DNA of 64,000 nt. Source: Salinihabitans flavidus (GTDB lineage: Bacteria; Pseudomonadota; Alphaproteobacteria; Rhodobacterales; Rhodobacteraceae). How positions within the stretch are numbered: the first letter of the stretch is position 1; each line of letters opens with the position of its first letter. The notes beneath the pieces are model-generated. The model made no database searches. It was not told the DNA's origin and saw nothing but the letters and a program-made list of their open reading frames with translations. Below are positions 37,869 to 46,235 of the stretch, piece by piece. The stretch covers positions 62,001 to 126,000 of the forward strand of contig NZ_FODS01000002.1 of NCBI RefSeq assembly GCF_900110425.1, read 5' to 3'. The position numbers and the translations under genes were made by a program.

Positions 37869-39059
37869 ATGACCGATGACTTCAAACCGCTGACCGGACT
37901 GCGCGTCATAGAGATGTCGCATATGATCATGGGGCCGTCCTGCGGGATGTTTCTCGGCTTTCTCGGGGCGGAGGTCATCAAGGTCGAACCGCCGGAGGGC
38001 GACAAGACGCGCGCGCTGACCGGCATGGGGCGCGGCTTCTACCCCACGTTCAACCGCGGCAAGAAAAGCATCACGCTCGATCTCAAGACCGATGAGGGCC
38101 GCGCGGCGCTGCACCGTTTGCTGGATACGGCGGATGTGTTCGTGGAGAACTTCCGCGATCAGTCGCTTGCGAAGATGGGGCTTGCGCCCGAGACGCTGCG
38201 CGAGCGCTACCCCGATCTCATCGTCTCGTCGCTCAAGGGGTTTCTGAAAGGCCCCTACGAGAACCGCACCGCCATGGACGAGGTGGTGCAGATGATGACC
38301 GGCATGGCCTATATGACCGGGCCGACCGGGCGGCCGCTGCGCATCGGCTCATCGGCCAATGACATCATGGGCGGGCTGTTCGGCGCCTTCGCGGTGCTTG
38401 CGGCGCTGTTGCAGCGCGGCAAGGATGGCAAGGGGCACACGCTGCGCACCGGGCTGTTCGAGAACTGTCTTTTCCTCGTGGCGCAGCACATGGTTCAATT
38501 CGACATCGAAGGGCGCGAGGCGCCGCCCATGCCGGAGCGCGAGTTCTCATGGCCGGTCTATGACATCTTCGAAACCGCCGAGGGGCGGCAGATCTTCGTC
38601 GGCGCCGTGACCGAGGGGCAGTGGGTGACGCTGTGCGATCTGCTCGGGCTTGATCAGTTGCGGAGCGATCCGCGCCTGCAAACCCGTATGGATCAGATCG
38701 AGGCGCGGGACTGGACGATTCCCATCGTGGCGCAGGCGGTGCGCGGGCGCGGCTTTGACGACCTGATCGCCGTGTTCGAGGAGGCGGGCATCCCCTTCTC
38801 GCCCATCAATCGCCCCGCAGAGATGTATGACGATCCGCATGTGAACCGCCCCGGTGGCCTGCATGTGTCGCATCTGCCCGAGGGGCAGAGCTATCGCGCG
38901 CCGGGCTTTCCCTTCGAGGTCGATGACCATGCGGTGATGAGCGCGGGCGCCGATATCGCCGGGATCGGGCAGGATACGCGCGATGTGCTGGGCGCGGCGG
39001 GGCTGTCGGAGTCGGAGATCGCCGCCGCAAGCGGCGCAGGGCGCCGGGTGACCGCATGA
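37869..39059 (+). CDS. CaiB/BaiF family CoA-transferase
   Basis: Class III CoA-transferase of 396 residues that moves CoA between carboxylic acids. GLRVIEMSHMIMGPSCGMFL and GAEVIKVEPPEGDKTR at the N-terminus, FNRGKKSITLDLKTDEGRA, and the catalytic Asp137 in NRTAMDEVVQMMTG are all present. The donor and acceptor are unknown. Its stop overlaps the start of an HMG-CoA-lyase-type gene by four bases and a TRAP transporter follows, so it probably activates an imported hydroxy-acid for cleavage by that lyase. GGAGG precedes the start. Confidence 0.92.
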   Translation: MTDDFKPLTGLRVIEMSHMIMGPSCGMFLGFLGAEVIKVEPPEGDKTRALTGMGRGFYPTFNRGKKSITLDLKTDEGRAALHRLLDTADVFVENFRDQSLAKMGLAPETLRERYPDLIVSSLKGFLKGPYENRTAMDEVVQMMTGMAYMTGPTGRPLRIGSSANDIMGGLFGAFAVLAALLQRGKDGKGHTLRTGLFENCLFLVAQHMVQFDIEGREAPPMPEREFSWPVYDIFETAEGRQIFVGAVTEGQWVTLCDLLGLDQLRSDPRLQTRMDQIEARDWTIPIVAQAVRGRGFDDLIAVFEEAGIPFSPINRPAEMYDDPHVNRPGGLHVSHLPEGQSYRAPGFPFEVDDHAVMSAGADIAGIGQDTRDVLGAAGLSESEIAAASGAGRRVTA

Positions 39060-39997
39060 GCCGGATCGACGCCATCTACCCCGCCGACCGGATCACCCTG
39101 CGCGAGGTCGGCCTGCGCGACGGCCTTCAGATCGCCCGCTCCCACCCCGCGACGGAGGCGAAACTCAACTGGCTGGAGCGCGAGGCCGCGGCGGGCGTGC
39201 GCCATTTCGAGATCGGCTCTTTCCTGCCGGCGGGGCGGTTTCCGCAGTTCGCCGACGTAGGCGCCATGATCGAAGGGGCGGAGCGGCACGATCTGCATTC
39301 CGCGGCCCTGACGCTCAATGAACGGGGGGCGGAGGCGGCATTCGCCACCGCGATCCGCGAAATGGTCTGCGTCGTGTCGGCCACCGAGGAACACAGCGAG
39401 GCGAACATGCGCCGCTCGCGCGGCGACGCCGTCGATCTGGTTAGGCAGATCGCGGCGCGGCGCGACGCCGAGGCCCCCGGCAAGATCGTCAACGCGGGGA
39501 TCGCCATGGCCTTTGGCTGCTCGCTCGCCGGCGATGTCGCCCATGACGAGGTGCTGCGGCTGGCGGACGCCTGCCTTGAGGCCGGGGCCGATATTGTCGG
39601 GCTGGCCGATACCGTGGGCTATGCCGGGCCGAAGGCGGTCGGCGAACTCTGCGCGCGCATGTCCGGTGTTTGCGCGGGACGCCCCTTCATCATCCATTTG
39701 CACGACACGCGCGGCATGGGCGTGGCCAATGCCGCCGCCGCGCTCGACAATGGCGCTCGGGTGATCGACGCCTCTCTGGGCGGGTTGGGCGGCTGCCCGT
39801 TCGCCCCCGGCGCCACCGGCAATGTCGTATTCGAGGATATTGTCTATCTTGCCGAAACCATGGGGTTTGCCACCGGGATCGACCTGGACACCCTCAAGAC
39901 TGCCCGGCGCATCGCGGAGGAGGCGATGCCCGACGATGACTTTCACGGGGCGCTGCATCGTGCGGGCCCACCTCAGAACGCGCGATGGCGCGCCTGA
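39056..39997 (+). CDS. Hydroxymethylglutaryl-CoA lyase family enzyme
   Basis: TIM-barrel lyase of 313 residues of the HMG-CoA lyase family, which splits HMG-CoA into acetoacetate and acetyl-CoA or cleaves related 3-hydroxyacyl-CoAs such as citramalyl-CoA. Metal and catalytic motifs are REVGLRDGLQ (residues 16-25), IIHLHDTRGMGVANA, and the signature SLGGLGGCPFAPGATGN with its catalytic Cys. The gene overlaps the CoA-transferase by ATGA and precedes a TRAP dctP by 24 bases. True HMG-CoA lyase activity is likely but not certain. Confidence 0.88.
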   Translation: MSRIDAIYPADRITLREVGLRDGLQIARSHPATEAKLNWLEREAAAGVRHFEIGSFLPAGRFPQFADVGAMIEGAERHDLHSAALTLNERGAEAAFATAIREMVCVVSATEEHSEANMRRSRGDAVDLVRQIAARRDAEAPGKIVNAGIAMAFGCSLAGDVAHDEVLRLADACLEAGADIVGLADTVGYAGPKAVGELCARMSGVCAGRPFIIHLHDTRGMGVANAAAALDNGARVIDASLGGLGGCPFAPGATGNVVFEDIVYLAETMGFATGIDLDTLKTARRIAEEAMPDDDFHGALHRAGPPQNARWRA

Positions 39998-40021
39998 TTT
40001 TCAACCAAGGGAGGAACTATC

Positions 40022-41008
40022 ATGAAGCACCTGACCAAGACGGCCCTGGGCCTTGCCATTCTGGCAGCGGCCCCGACCGGGGCCCTCGCCGCGACCGAGA
40101 TGCGGTGCAGCCATCAGCTTCCGCCGGCGCACCATATCGCCAAGGTGGTCGATCGCTGGGCCGAAGAGGTGGAAACGCTCTCGGACGGCGAGATCGACGT
40201 GCAGATCTTTGGCGCCGACAGCCTTGTGGGCGCGCGCGAGAACATCGTCGCCACCGCCAAGGGCGACATCGAATGCGCCTTTTCGCTCAACTTTCAGTGG
40301 GGCAAGACGCTGCCGATCATGAACGTGACCGTGGCGCCCTTTGCCTTCGGTGATATCGAGATCTGGGAAAAATGGCCCGAGTCCGAGGCCGCGGCCTTCC
40401 TCGAGGACAAGCTCGAGGAGAAAGGCGTGAAAAATGTTGTCTGGATGTTCCAGACCAATTCCACCGTCTTTACCACGAATGGCGAACCGCTGGTGGCGCC
40501 GGAGGATTTCGAAGGGCTGAAATTCCGCGGACTGACTCCACCCTTCGACGCCGCGCTGCGCGCGCTTGGCACGACCCCGACGGCCATGCCCGGCTCCGAG
40601 GTCTATCAGGCGCTGGCCACCGGGATCGTTGATGCCGCCCTGACCGATGTCGCCGCCGCCGTGTCGCGCAAATACTTCGAGGTTCAGGACGCCTTCACCG
40701 TGGTCCCCGTGCTCTCGGCCTATCTTCACGGCTACCTGAACCCCGAGTTCTACGAGGGGCTGTCGGACAAGTCCAAGCAGGCGCTTGATGAGGCCGGGCT
40801 GAAGGCGGCGCAATGGGCCGTCGAGGCATCGGTCGCGGCCAGCGCGGCCGGCCCCGATCAGCTTCGCGAAAAGGGCGTGAAAGTGCATATCGCCACCGAC
40901 GAGGAGATCGCCAGGCTCGAAAGCGTCATGCGCCCGGCCTTCGACGAGGCGTTCGGTGCGAACGACGCCGACAGCCAGAAGCTCCTCGATCTCATCGACA
41001 AGATGTGA
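40022..41008 (+). CDS. dctP: TRAP transporter substrate-binding protein (DctP)
   Basis: Periplasmic receptor of 328 residues with a Sec signal peptide (KTALGLAILAAAPTGALA). Core features are SHQLPPAHHIAKVVDRWAEE, FGADSLVGARENIVATAKGD, FEGLKFRGLTPPFDAALRALG (with the carboxylate-binding Arg) and PGSEVYQALATGIVDAAL. It follows the CoA-transferase and lyase genes, with GGAGG before ATG. Candidate substrates by context are 3-hydroxy-3-methylglutarate, citramalate or a related branched hydroxy-acid. Confidence 0.9.
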   Translation: MKHLTKTALGLAILAAAPTGALAATEMRCSHQLPPAHHIAKVVDRWAEEVETLSDGEIDVQIFGADSLVGARENIVATAKGDIECAFSLNFQWGKTLPIMNVTVAPFAFGDIEIWEKWPESEAAAFLEDKLEEKGVKNVVWMFQTNSTVFTTNGEPLVAPEDFEGLKFRGLTPPFDAALRALGTTPTAMPGSEVYQALATGIVDAALTDVAAAVSRKYFEVQDAFTVVPVLSAYLHGYLNPEFYEGLSDKSKQALDEAGLKAAQWAVEASVAASAAGPDQLREKGVKVHIATDEEIARLESVMRPAFDEAFGANDADSQKLLDLIDKM

Positions 41009-41020
41009 TCGGGCGACGTG

Positions 41021-41548
41021 ATGCCTGATCGTGAAAACCGGAAGGGGGCGGCCAAGGCCCCCTTCTTTCCCGAACGGCTGGTGACCGGGGTTGTCCGCCT
41101 CTGCGGGGCGGTCAGCACGTTTTTGATTCTCGTCATTTTCGTGCAGATCACGACCGCCGTGATCCAACGCTATGTGTTCAACCGCCCAATTCAATGGAGT
41201 GACGAAGTCATCGGATATCTTCTTGTGGCGATGGTCATGCTTGGCACGGCAGAGGCCTTCCGGCGCGGCGACCATATTTCCATCGACCTCGTTTCGACAC
41301 GGCTGAGCCCGCCGATCGCCCGCATTCAGCGCCTTTTCTCGAACCTTTCGGTGATTGCCTTCGCCCTCATTCTCGGTGTCTCCATCTGGGACTCCATCAC
41401 TTTCGCCTACAGCTTCGGCTCCTACTCCGTGGGGTATGTGGAAATCGAAACCTGGATACCGCAGGTTCCCATTGTCGTCGGCGCCATCCTTCTGGGCGCC
41501 ATGGCTGCCCTGCGCCTGTTCGCGACGCTGAGAGGAGAGCGCAAGTGA
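41021..41548 (+). CDS. dctQ: TRAP transporter small permease (DctQ)
   Basis: Small membrane subunit of 175 residues with four hydrophobic segments, for example GAVSTFLILVIFVQITTAVI and VIGYLLVAMVMLGTAEAFRRGDHISIDLV, the conserved DctQ region. Start is ATG at 41021 or the GTG directly before it. It lies 12 bases after dctP; its stop overlaps the dctM start by four bases. Confidence 0.88.
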   Translation: MPDRENRKGAAKAPFFPERLVTGVVRLCGAVSTFLILVIFVQITTAVIQRYVFNRPIQWSDEVIGYLLVAMVMLGTAEAFRRGDHISIDLVSTRLSPPIARIQRLFSNLSVIAFALILGVSIWDSITFAYSFGSYSVGYVEIETWIPQVPIVVGAILLGAMAALRLFATLRGERK

Positions 41549-42831
41549 CCCTGTTTCTCGTGTTTGCCGGGCTGATCGTGCTTCTTCTGACGGGGATTCC
41601 GATCTTTGCCGCCCTTGGCCTGACCGCCAGCGTCATCCTCTTTCTGTTCGAAGGCGACATGGACGGGACAGGCGACGCGGTCTACACCCATCTCAACAAG
41701 CCGATCCTGAGCACCATACCGCTTTTCGTGTTCATGGCGCAGGTGATGATCCGCGCCAAGGTGATCGACGATCTTTACGATTTCGCCCATACGGTGATCG
41801 GCCATGTGAAGGGCGGTCTTGGCGTCGCCACGGTTCTGGCCTGCACCATTTTCGCGGCCATCTCCGGGTCTTCGGTCGCCACCGCGCTGTCCATCGGGTC
41901 GAGCGCGATCCCGCAGATGAAGCGGTTCGGCTACCCGGAACACAACGCCCTTGGCGTCGTTGCCGCGGGCGGCACGCTTGGCATCCTGATCCCGCCATCG
42001 GGGCCGATGATCCTCTATGCCATCGTGTCGGAGGCCTCCATCGGCGCGCTGTTCCTTGCCGGGATCGTTCCGGGCGTGCTGCTTGCGCTCGTATTCTCGG
42101 TCTACTGCATGGTTCAGGCGCGCACCCACTCCAATATCGACGCACCGGACTGGGCGGGTTGGGCGCGCGCGCGCGCTGCCTTCAGCCGGTCGATCTGGGC
42201 GCTTCTGGCCCCCCCGCTGGTGATGGGGGGCATCTACTTCGGCGTATTCACCGCATCCGAGGCGGCGGCGGCCGGATCGCTCTATGCGCTGTTCGTCGCT
42301 GTCGTGATCTATCGCGGGTTCGGCCTGCGCGATCTTTGGGAGTGCGCCTATGCCACCATGCGCACTTCCATGATGGTGTTCATGATCATCGCCGGCGCGG
42401 CGATGTTCGGCCACGCGATCACCCTCATCCGTCTGCCCGTCGGCGTGACAGAGGCGGTCGTCAACCTCGGGCTGAGCCCGCTCGGCTTCATCCTCGTGGT
42501 CATGGTGCTGATCTTCGTGCTGGGGATGTTCCTTGAATCCATCGCCATCATCCTGATCACGACGCCGATCCTGCTTCCGACGATGCTGAGCCTCGGGATC
42601 GACCCGATCTGGTATGGCATCCTTCTGATGATCAACCTCGAACTGGCGATGATCACCCCGCCGGTGGGCATGAACCTGTTCGTGATCAAGGGGATCACCG
42701 ATGCCCCGCTGAGCCGGATCGTGCGCGGGGCAAGTCCCTTCGTGTTTCTGATGCTCTGCGGCATGGCGTTTCTTGTCGCTTTTCCGCAGATCGCCACATG
42801 GCTGCCGACGGCCGCGGGCTTCGGCAGGTAA
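41545..42831 (+). CDS. dctM: TRAP transporter large permease (DctM)
   Basis: Main TRAP channel of 428 residues with about 12 transmembrane segments. DctM hallmarks are GGLGVATVLACTIFAAISGSS, AAGGTLGILIPPSGPMILYAI, GIVPGVLLALVFSVYCMVQ and MITPPVGMNLFVIKG. It is coupled to dctQ by an ATGA overlap and is the last gene of a five-gene operon of CoA-transferase, lyase and transporter. No clear terminator follows within 62 bases before mnmH. Confidence 0.92.
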   Translation: MTLFLVFAGLIVLLLTGIPIFAALGLTASVILFLFEGDMDGTGDAVYTHLNKPILSTIPLFVFMAQVMIRAKVIDDLYDFAHTVIGHVKGGLGVATVLACTIFAAISGSSVATALSIGSSAIPQMKRFGYPEHNALGVVAAGGTLGILIPPSGPMILYAIVSEASIGALFLAGIVPGVLLALVFSVYCMVQARTHSNIDAPDWAGWARARAAFSRSIWALLAPPLVMGGIYFGVFTASEAAAAGSLYALFVAVVIYRGFGLRDLWECAYATMRTSMMVFMIIAGAAMFGHAITLIRLPVGVTEAVVNLGLSPLGFILVVMVLIFVLGMFLESIAIILITTPILLPTMLSLGIDPIWYGILLMINLELAMITPPVGMNLFVIKGITDAPLSRIVRGASPFVFLMLCGMAFLVAFPQIATWLPTAAGFGR

Positions 42832-42893
42832 AGCCACGTCTCCCGGCGTGTTGACCTGTGGTCTTTGGCGCCGGGCTGGTCTAGATCGCGGGT

Positions 42894-43964
42894 ATGGCCG
42901 AAAGACTCACCTCGCTGCAGGATCTCGCGCAGCTGCCCCATGACGATATCATCGACGTGCGCAGCCCGTCGGAATACGCCGAGGATCACATCCCCGGCGC
43001 GATCAGCCTGCCGGTGCTGTCGGATGAAGAGCGGGCGCATGTCGGCACCATCTACGTGCAGCAGGATCGGTTCCTTGCCCGCAAGGTCGGCGCCGCGCTG
43101 GTGGCGCGCAATGCCGCCGCCCACCTTGAGGGGCCGCTGGCGGACCGGACAGGCGGCTGGCGACCGCTGGTCTATTGCTGGCGCGGCGGGCAGCGGTCGG
43201 GCTCATTCGCGTCGATCCTGGAGCAGGTCGGCTGGCGTGTCGGGCTGATCGAGGGCGGCTACAAGAGTTACCGGCGTCTGGTGGTCGGGGCGATGCACGA
43301 CACGCCGCTGGCGCATCGCGTGGTGGTGATCGACGGCGGCACCGGAACGGCGAAGACAGATGTCCTGCATCATCTGGCGGACCGCGGCGCGCAGGTGCTC
43401 GATCTCGAAGGGCTGGCGGCGCATCGCGGATCGGTGTTCGGCGCGCGGCCCGGCGGGCAGCCGTCGCAGAAGCGGTTCGAGGGGATGATCGCCATGCGGC
43501 TGACCGGGATGGACACCTCGCGCCCGGTTTATGTGGAGGCCGAGAGCAACAGGATCGGCGGGGTGTTCGTGCCGCCCGCGCTGTGGAAGGCGATGACCCG
43601 CGCGCCGCGCGTGCTGATCGAGGCCAGCGTGGAAGCGCGCGCCGCCTATCTGGTCAGGGCCTATGCCGATCTTCTGGAGGATGGCAGCGCCTTCGGCGCG
43701 GCGCTGGCGCAGCTTGCGCCGCATCACGGCAAGGCGCAGATCGCCCGCTGGCAGGAGATGCTCGCCGCCGGAGAGCTTCGGGCGCTGGCGCAGGATCTGA
43801 TGGAGCGCCACTACGACCCGCGCTATGCCAAGTCGAGCGCCCGTCTCGGCGCGCCGCTGGCGCGGGTGGCGATGACGGACCTTGATGCGGCGGCGCTTGG
43901 CCGGGCCGCCGATCGCATCCTCGCGCTGGACCTGCCGCGGCGCGCGCCAGTCAGCGGCACCTGA
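42894..43964 (+). CDS. mnmH: tRNA 2-selenouridine synthase
   Basis: Also called SelU or YbbB. Replaces sulfur at 2-thiouridine in the wobble base of Lys, Glu and Gln tRNAs with selenium from selenophosphate. It has 356 residues. The N-terminal rhodanese domain has its active Cys95 in PLVYCWRGGQRSGS, and the P-loop GGTGTAKT lies at 148-155. GLIEGGYKSYRR separates the two. It converges with selD, which makes the selenophosphate; the last 14 bases overlap. No ribosome site of note; ATG start fits the family. Confidence 0.95.
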   Translation: MAERLTSLQDLAQLPHDDIIDVRSPSEYAEDHIPGAISLPVLSDEERAHVGTIYVQQDRFLARKVGAALVARNAAAHLEGPLADRTGGWRPLVYCWRGGQRSGSFASILEQVGWRVGLIEGGYKSYRRLVVGAMHDTPLAHRVVVIDGGTGTAKTDVLHHLADRGAQVLDLEGLAAHRGSVFGARPGGQPSQKRFEGMIAMRLTGMDTSRPVYVEAESNRIGGVFVPPALWKAMTRAPRVLIEASVEARAAYLVRAYADLLEDGSAFGAALAQLAPHHGKAQIARWQEMLAAGELRALAQDLMERHYDPRYAKSSARLGAPLARVAMTDLDAAALGRAADRILALDLPRRAPVSGT

Positions 43965-46128
43965 TCACGGCAGGCTCATCGGTCAGATGCCCGATGCGCG
44001 CGGCGCGGTGCCCGGCCTGCCGCAACTGCGCGAGAAGATCATCGGCCTCATCGGGGGCGACGGCGGCCAGCAGCCCGCCCGCGGTTTGCGGATCGTGCAG
44101 AAGCGTGCCCGTCGCGCCGCGCGCGCCGATCACCGGCGCCGCCTGCGCATTGGCGGTATAGAGGGTGGAGCGATGCCCCGCCCCGGCCAGATACGCCGCC
44201 CCGTCATAGGTCGGGATCGCCTCAAGCTCCAGCGCGGCGCCAGTGCTTGACGCCATGCAGATCGCCCGCAGATGCCCAGCCAGCCCGAAGCCCGTCACAT
44301 CGGTCATCGCACGCGCGCCGCGCAGGATGCGGGCGGCATCGCCCTGCGGCGCCGCCATTTGCGACAGCATCGCGGCGACATCGCGCCCGCGCGCCTGCAT
44401 CGCCATCTCGGCGGCCAGCAGGGTGCCCGACCCGATCGGCCGGGTCAGCAGGAGCGCATCGCCCGACCGCCCGCCAGCGTGCGTGATCGGCGCTTCGTCG
44501 CAAAGCCCCGTAACCGTGAAACCAAGCGTCAGTTCGGCCCCCATCGTCGTGTGCCCGCCCACGATGGCCGCGCCCGCGCCGGTGATCACATCGCCCGCCG
44601 CCCGCATGATCTCGCGCAGCGTGCGGGTCTGAAGCGCGGGCGATAGGCGCGGCAGGATCACGTTGATCGTGGCGGCCTGCGGGGCGGCGCCCATGGCCCA
44701 GACATCGCCCAGGGCATGCACCGCCGTGATCCGTGCCATCAGCGCCGGATCGAGGATGAACCCGCGCAGGTGGTCGGTGGTGATCACCTGACTTTGCCCG
44801 CCCACCGTGAGGATCGCGGCATCGTCGCCCGGCGCGGGGGTGATATCATCGCGCATCGCGGGCGGTGCCCCGGCAACGATCTGCGACAGCACCTCCGCCC
44901 CGACCTTTGAGCCGCAGCCACCGCAGAGCGGCTTGCCCCCCGCCAGTTCCTCGCGCACGCCAAGCGTCACCGGATCGGGCAGGCGCGGCGGGGCCATCAC
45001 CGGGTAGTCGGCAAACTGATCCATGAACTTGCGGTCGATCCGGTCCTTGAGCCACCACATGAACGCGCCGGAGAGGACACGCCCCCATTTCTCCCCCATC
45101 GCGGATTTCTTGCCCAGCGAGATGAGCTTGAGGTAATCGCCTTGCGGGGTGAACCGGCGCAGGCTGCCGCCGCTCAGCGCCGCGCGCAGGTTGTCGTGCA
45201 GCACCGGCGCGGCGCGCACGGCGAAAACCCCGGCCTTGGGGCGCGGCGCATGGCCCATATGCGCGCAATCGCCGACCGCGAAGAGATCGTCATGCCCGCG
45301 CACTTGCAACGTCGGGTCCACCTCGATGAAGCCGCCGTGCAGCGGCAGGCCCGTCCCCGCCAGCCAGCCATGCGGGAAGGCCCCGGCCGATCCGACGATG
45401 AATCCGGCCTCGACCGCCTCTCCCCCCTCCAGATGCACGCGGCCCGCCTCAAGATGCGTGATGCGTGCCCCGGTGCGGAAGGTGACATTATTCTCCGCAA
45501 GCGCCCGCATCAGTCGCCTTGACGTGGCGGGCGACGTGCCGCTGATGCCGTCTCCGGCCTCCAGAAGCGTGATCACCGGCGTCTGCCCCATGCCGCGCAG
45601 GCGGTGCGCCATCGCCATCGACAGTTCCACCCCCGCGATCCCGGCCCCGATCACAGCGACCGACGGCGCGGCCTCCTCCGCCGGCACCGAATCCAGAAAA
45701 TCGGCCCAGCGACTGGCGTAGGTGTCCAGCGGCTTCGCCCCGGTGGCATGGTCGGCAAATCCCGGCAGCTCGGGCATCTCTGCCGTGATCCCGATATCGA
45801 TGGAGGCCACGTCATAGCCGATCTCGCCGTGCCCCTCGACGGTGATCGTCTTCTGGCCGGCGTCGATCCCGGTGGCATGCCCCATGATCACGCGCGCCCC
45901 GGCGAACCGCGCCAGCCGCACAAGGTCTATGTCAAGCTCTTCGCGCGTGTAATGCCCCGCGATATGCCCCGGCAGCATCCCCGAATAGGGCGCGGCGGGG
46001 CCGGGGTTGATCACCGTCAGCCGCGTGCCGGGCAGCGGGGACATGCCCCATTTGCGCAGCACCAGCGCATGGGTATGCCCGCCACCGATCAGCACGAGGT
46101 CGCGGGTCAGGGGGATCTGGGTCTGCAT
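43951..46128 (-). CDS. selD: Selenide, water dikinase fused to an NADH-dehydrogenase-like domain
   Basis: Bifunctional protein of 725 residues. Residues 1-380 are a pyridine nucleotide-disulfide oxidoreductase-like domain (LVLIGGGHTHALVLRKWG at the FAD site, VAVIGAGIAGVELSMAMA at the NAD site, LFAVGDCAHMG). From about 395 it is SelD, which makes selenophosphate from selenide and ATP. The SelD Cys pair is in LCGGCGSKVG (Cys402, Cys405), with GDDAAIL, GGHTTMGAELTLGF and MTDVTGFGLAGHL later. Such fusions are known; the redox half may reduce selenium for the dikinase. No selA or selB is seen here, so the product may mainly feed mnmH. Start at 46128 (MQTQIPLTRD) fits the family. Confidence 0.95.
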   Translation of the reverse strand: MQTQIPLTRDLVLIGGGHTHALVLRKWGMSPLPGTRLTVINPGPAAPYSGMLPGHIAGHYTREELDIDLVRLARFAGARVIMGHATGIDAGQKTITVEGHGEIGYDVASIDIGITAEMPELPGFADHATGAKPLDTYASRWADFLDSVPAEEAAPSVAVIGAGIAGVELSMAMAHRLRGMGQTPVITLLEAGDGISGTSPATSRRLMRALAENNVTFRTGARITHLEAGRVHLEGGEAVEAGFIVGSAGAFPHGWLAGTGLPLHGGFIEVDPTLQVRGHDDLFAVGDCAHMGHAPRPKAGVFAVRAAPVLHDNLRAALSGGSLRRFTPQGDYLKLISLGKKSAMGEKWGRVLSGAFMWWLKDRIDRKFMDQFADYPVMAPPRLPDPVTLGVREELAGGKPLCGGCGSKVGAEVLSQIVAGAPPAMRDDITPAPGDDAAILTVGGQSQVITTDHLRGFILDPALMARITAVHALGDVWAMGAAPQAATINVILPRLSPALQTRTLREIMRAAGDVITGAGAAIVGGHTTMGAELTLGFTVTGLCDEAPITHAGGRSGDALLLTRPIGSGTLLAAEMAMQARGRDVAAMLSQMAAPQGDAARILRGARAMTDVTGFGLAGHLRAICMASSTGAALELEAIPTYDGAAYLAGAGHRSTLYTANAQAAPVIGARGATGTLLHDPQTAGGLLAAVAPDEADDLLAQLRQAGHRAARIGHLTDEPAVIRCR

Positions 46129-46235
46129 CGCGGTGCGCCTCGGAGAATGGTATTCGCCCCTCCTTATCCCAAGGTGCGGGGCGGGGCCATTCACCTGTCC
46201 GCGAAATTTCGCGCCCGGCGCTCTGCGGTCCCTGC

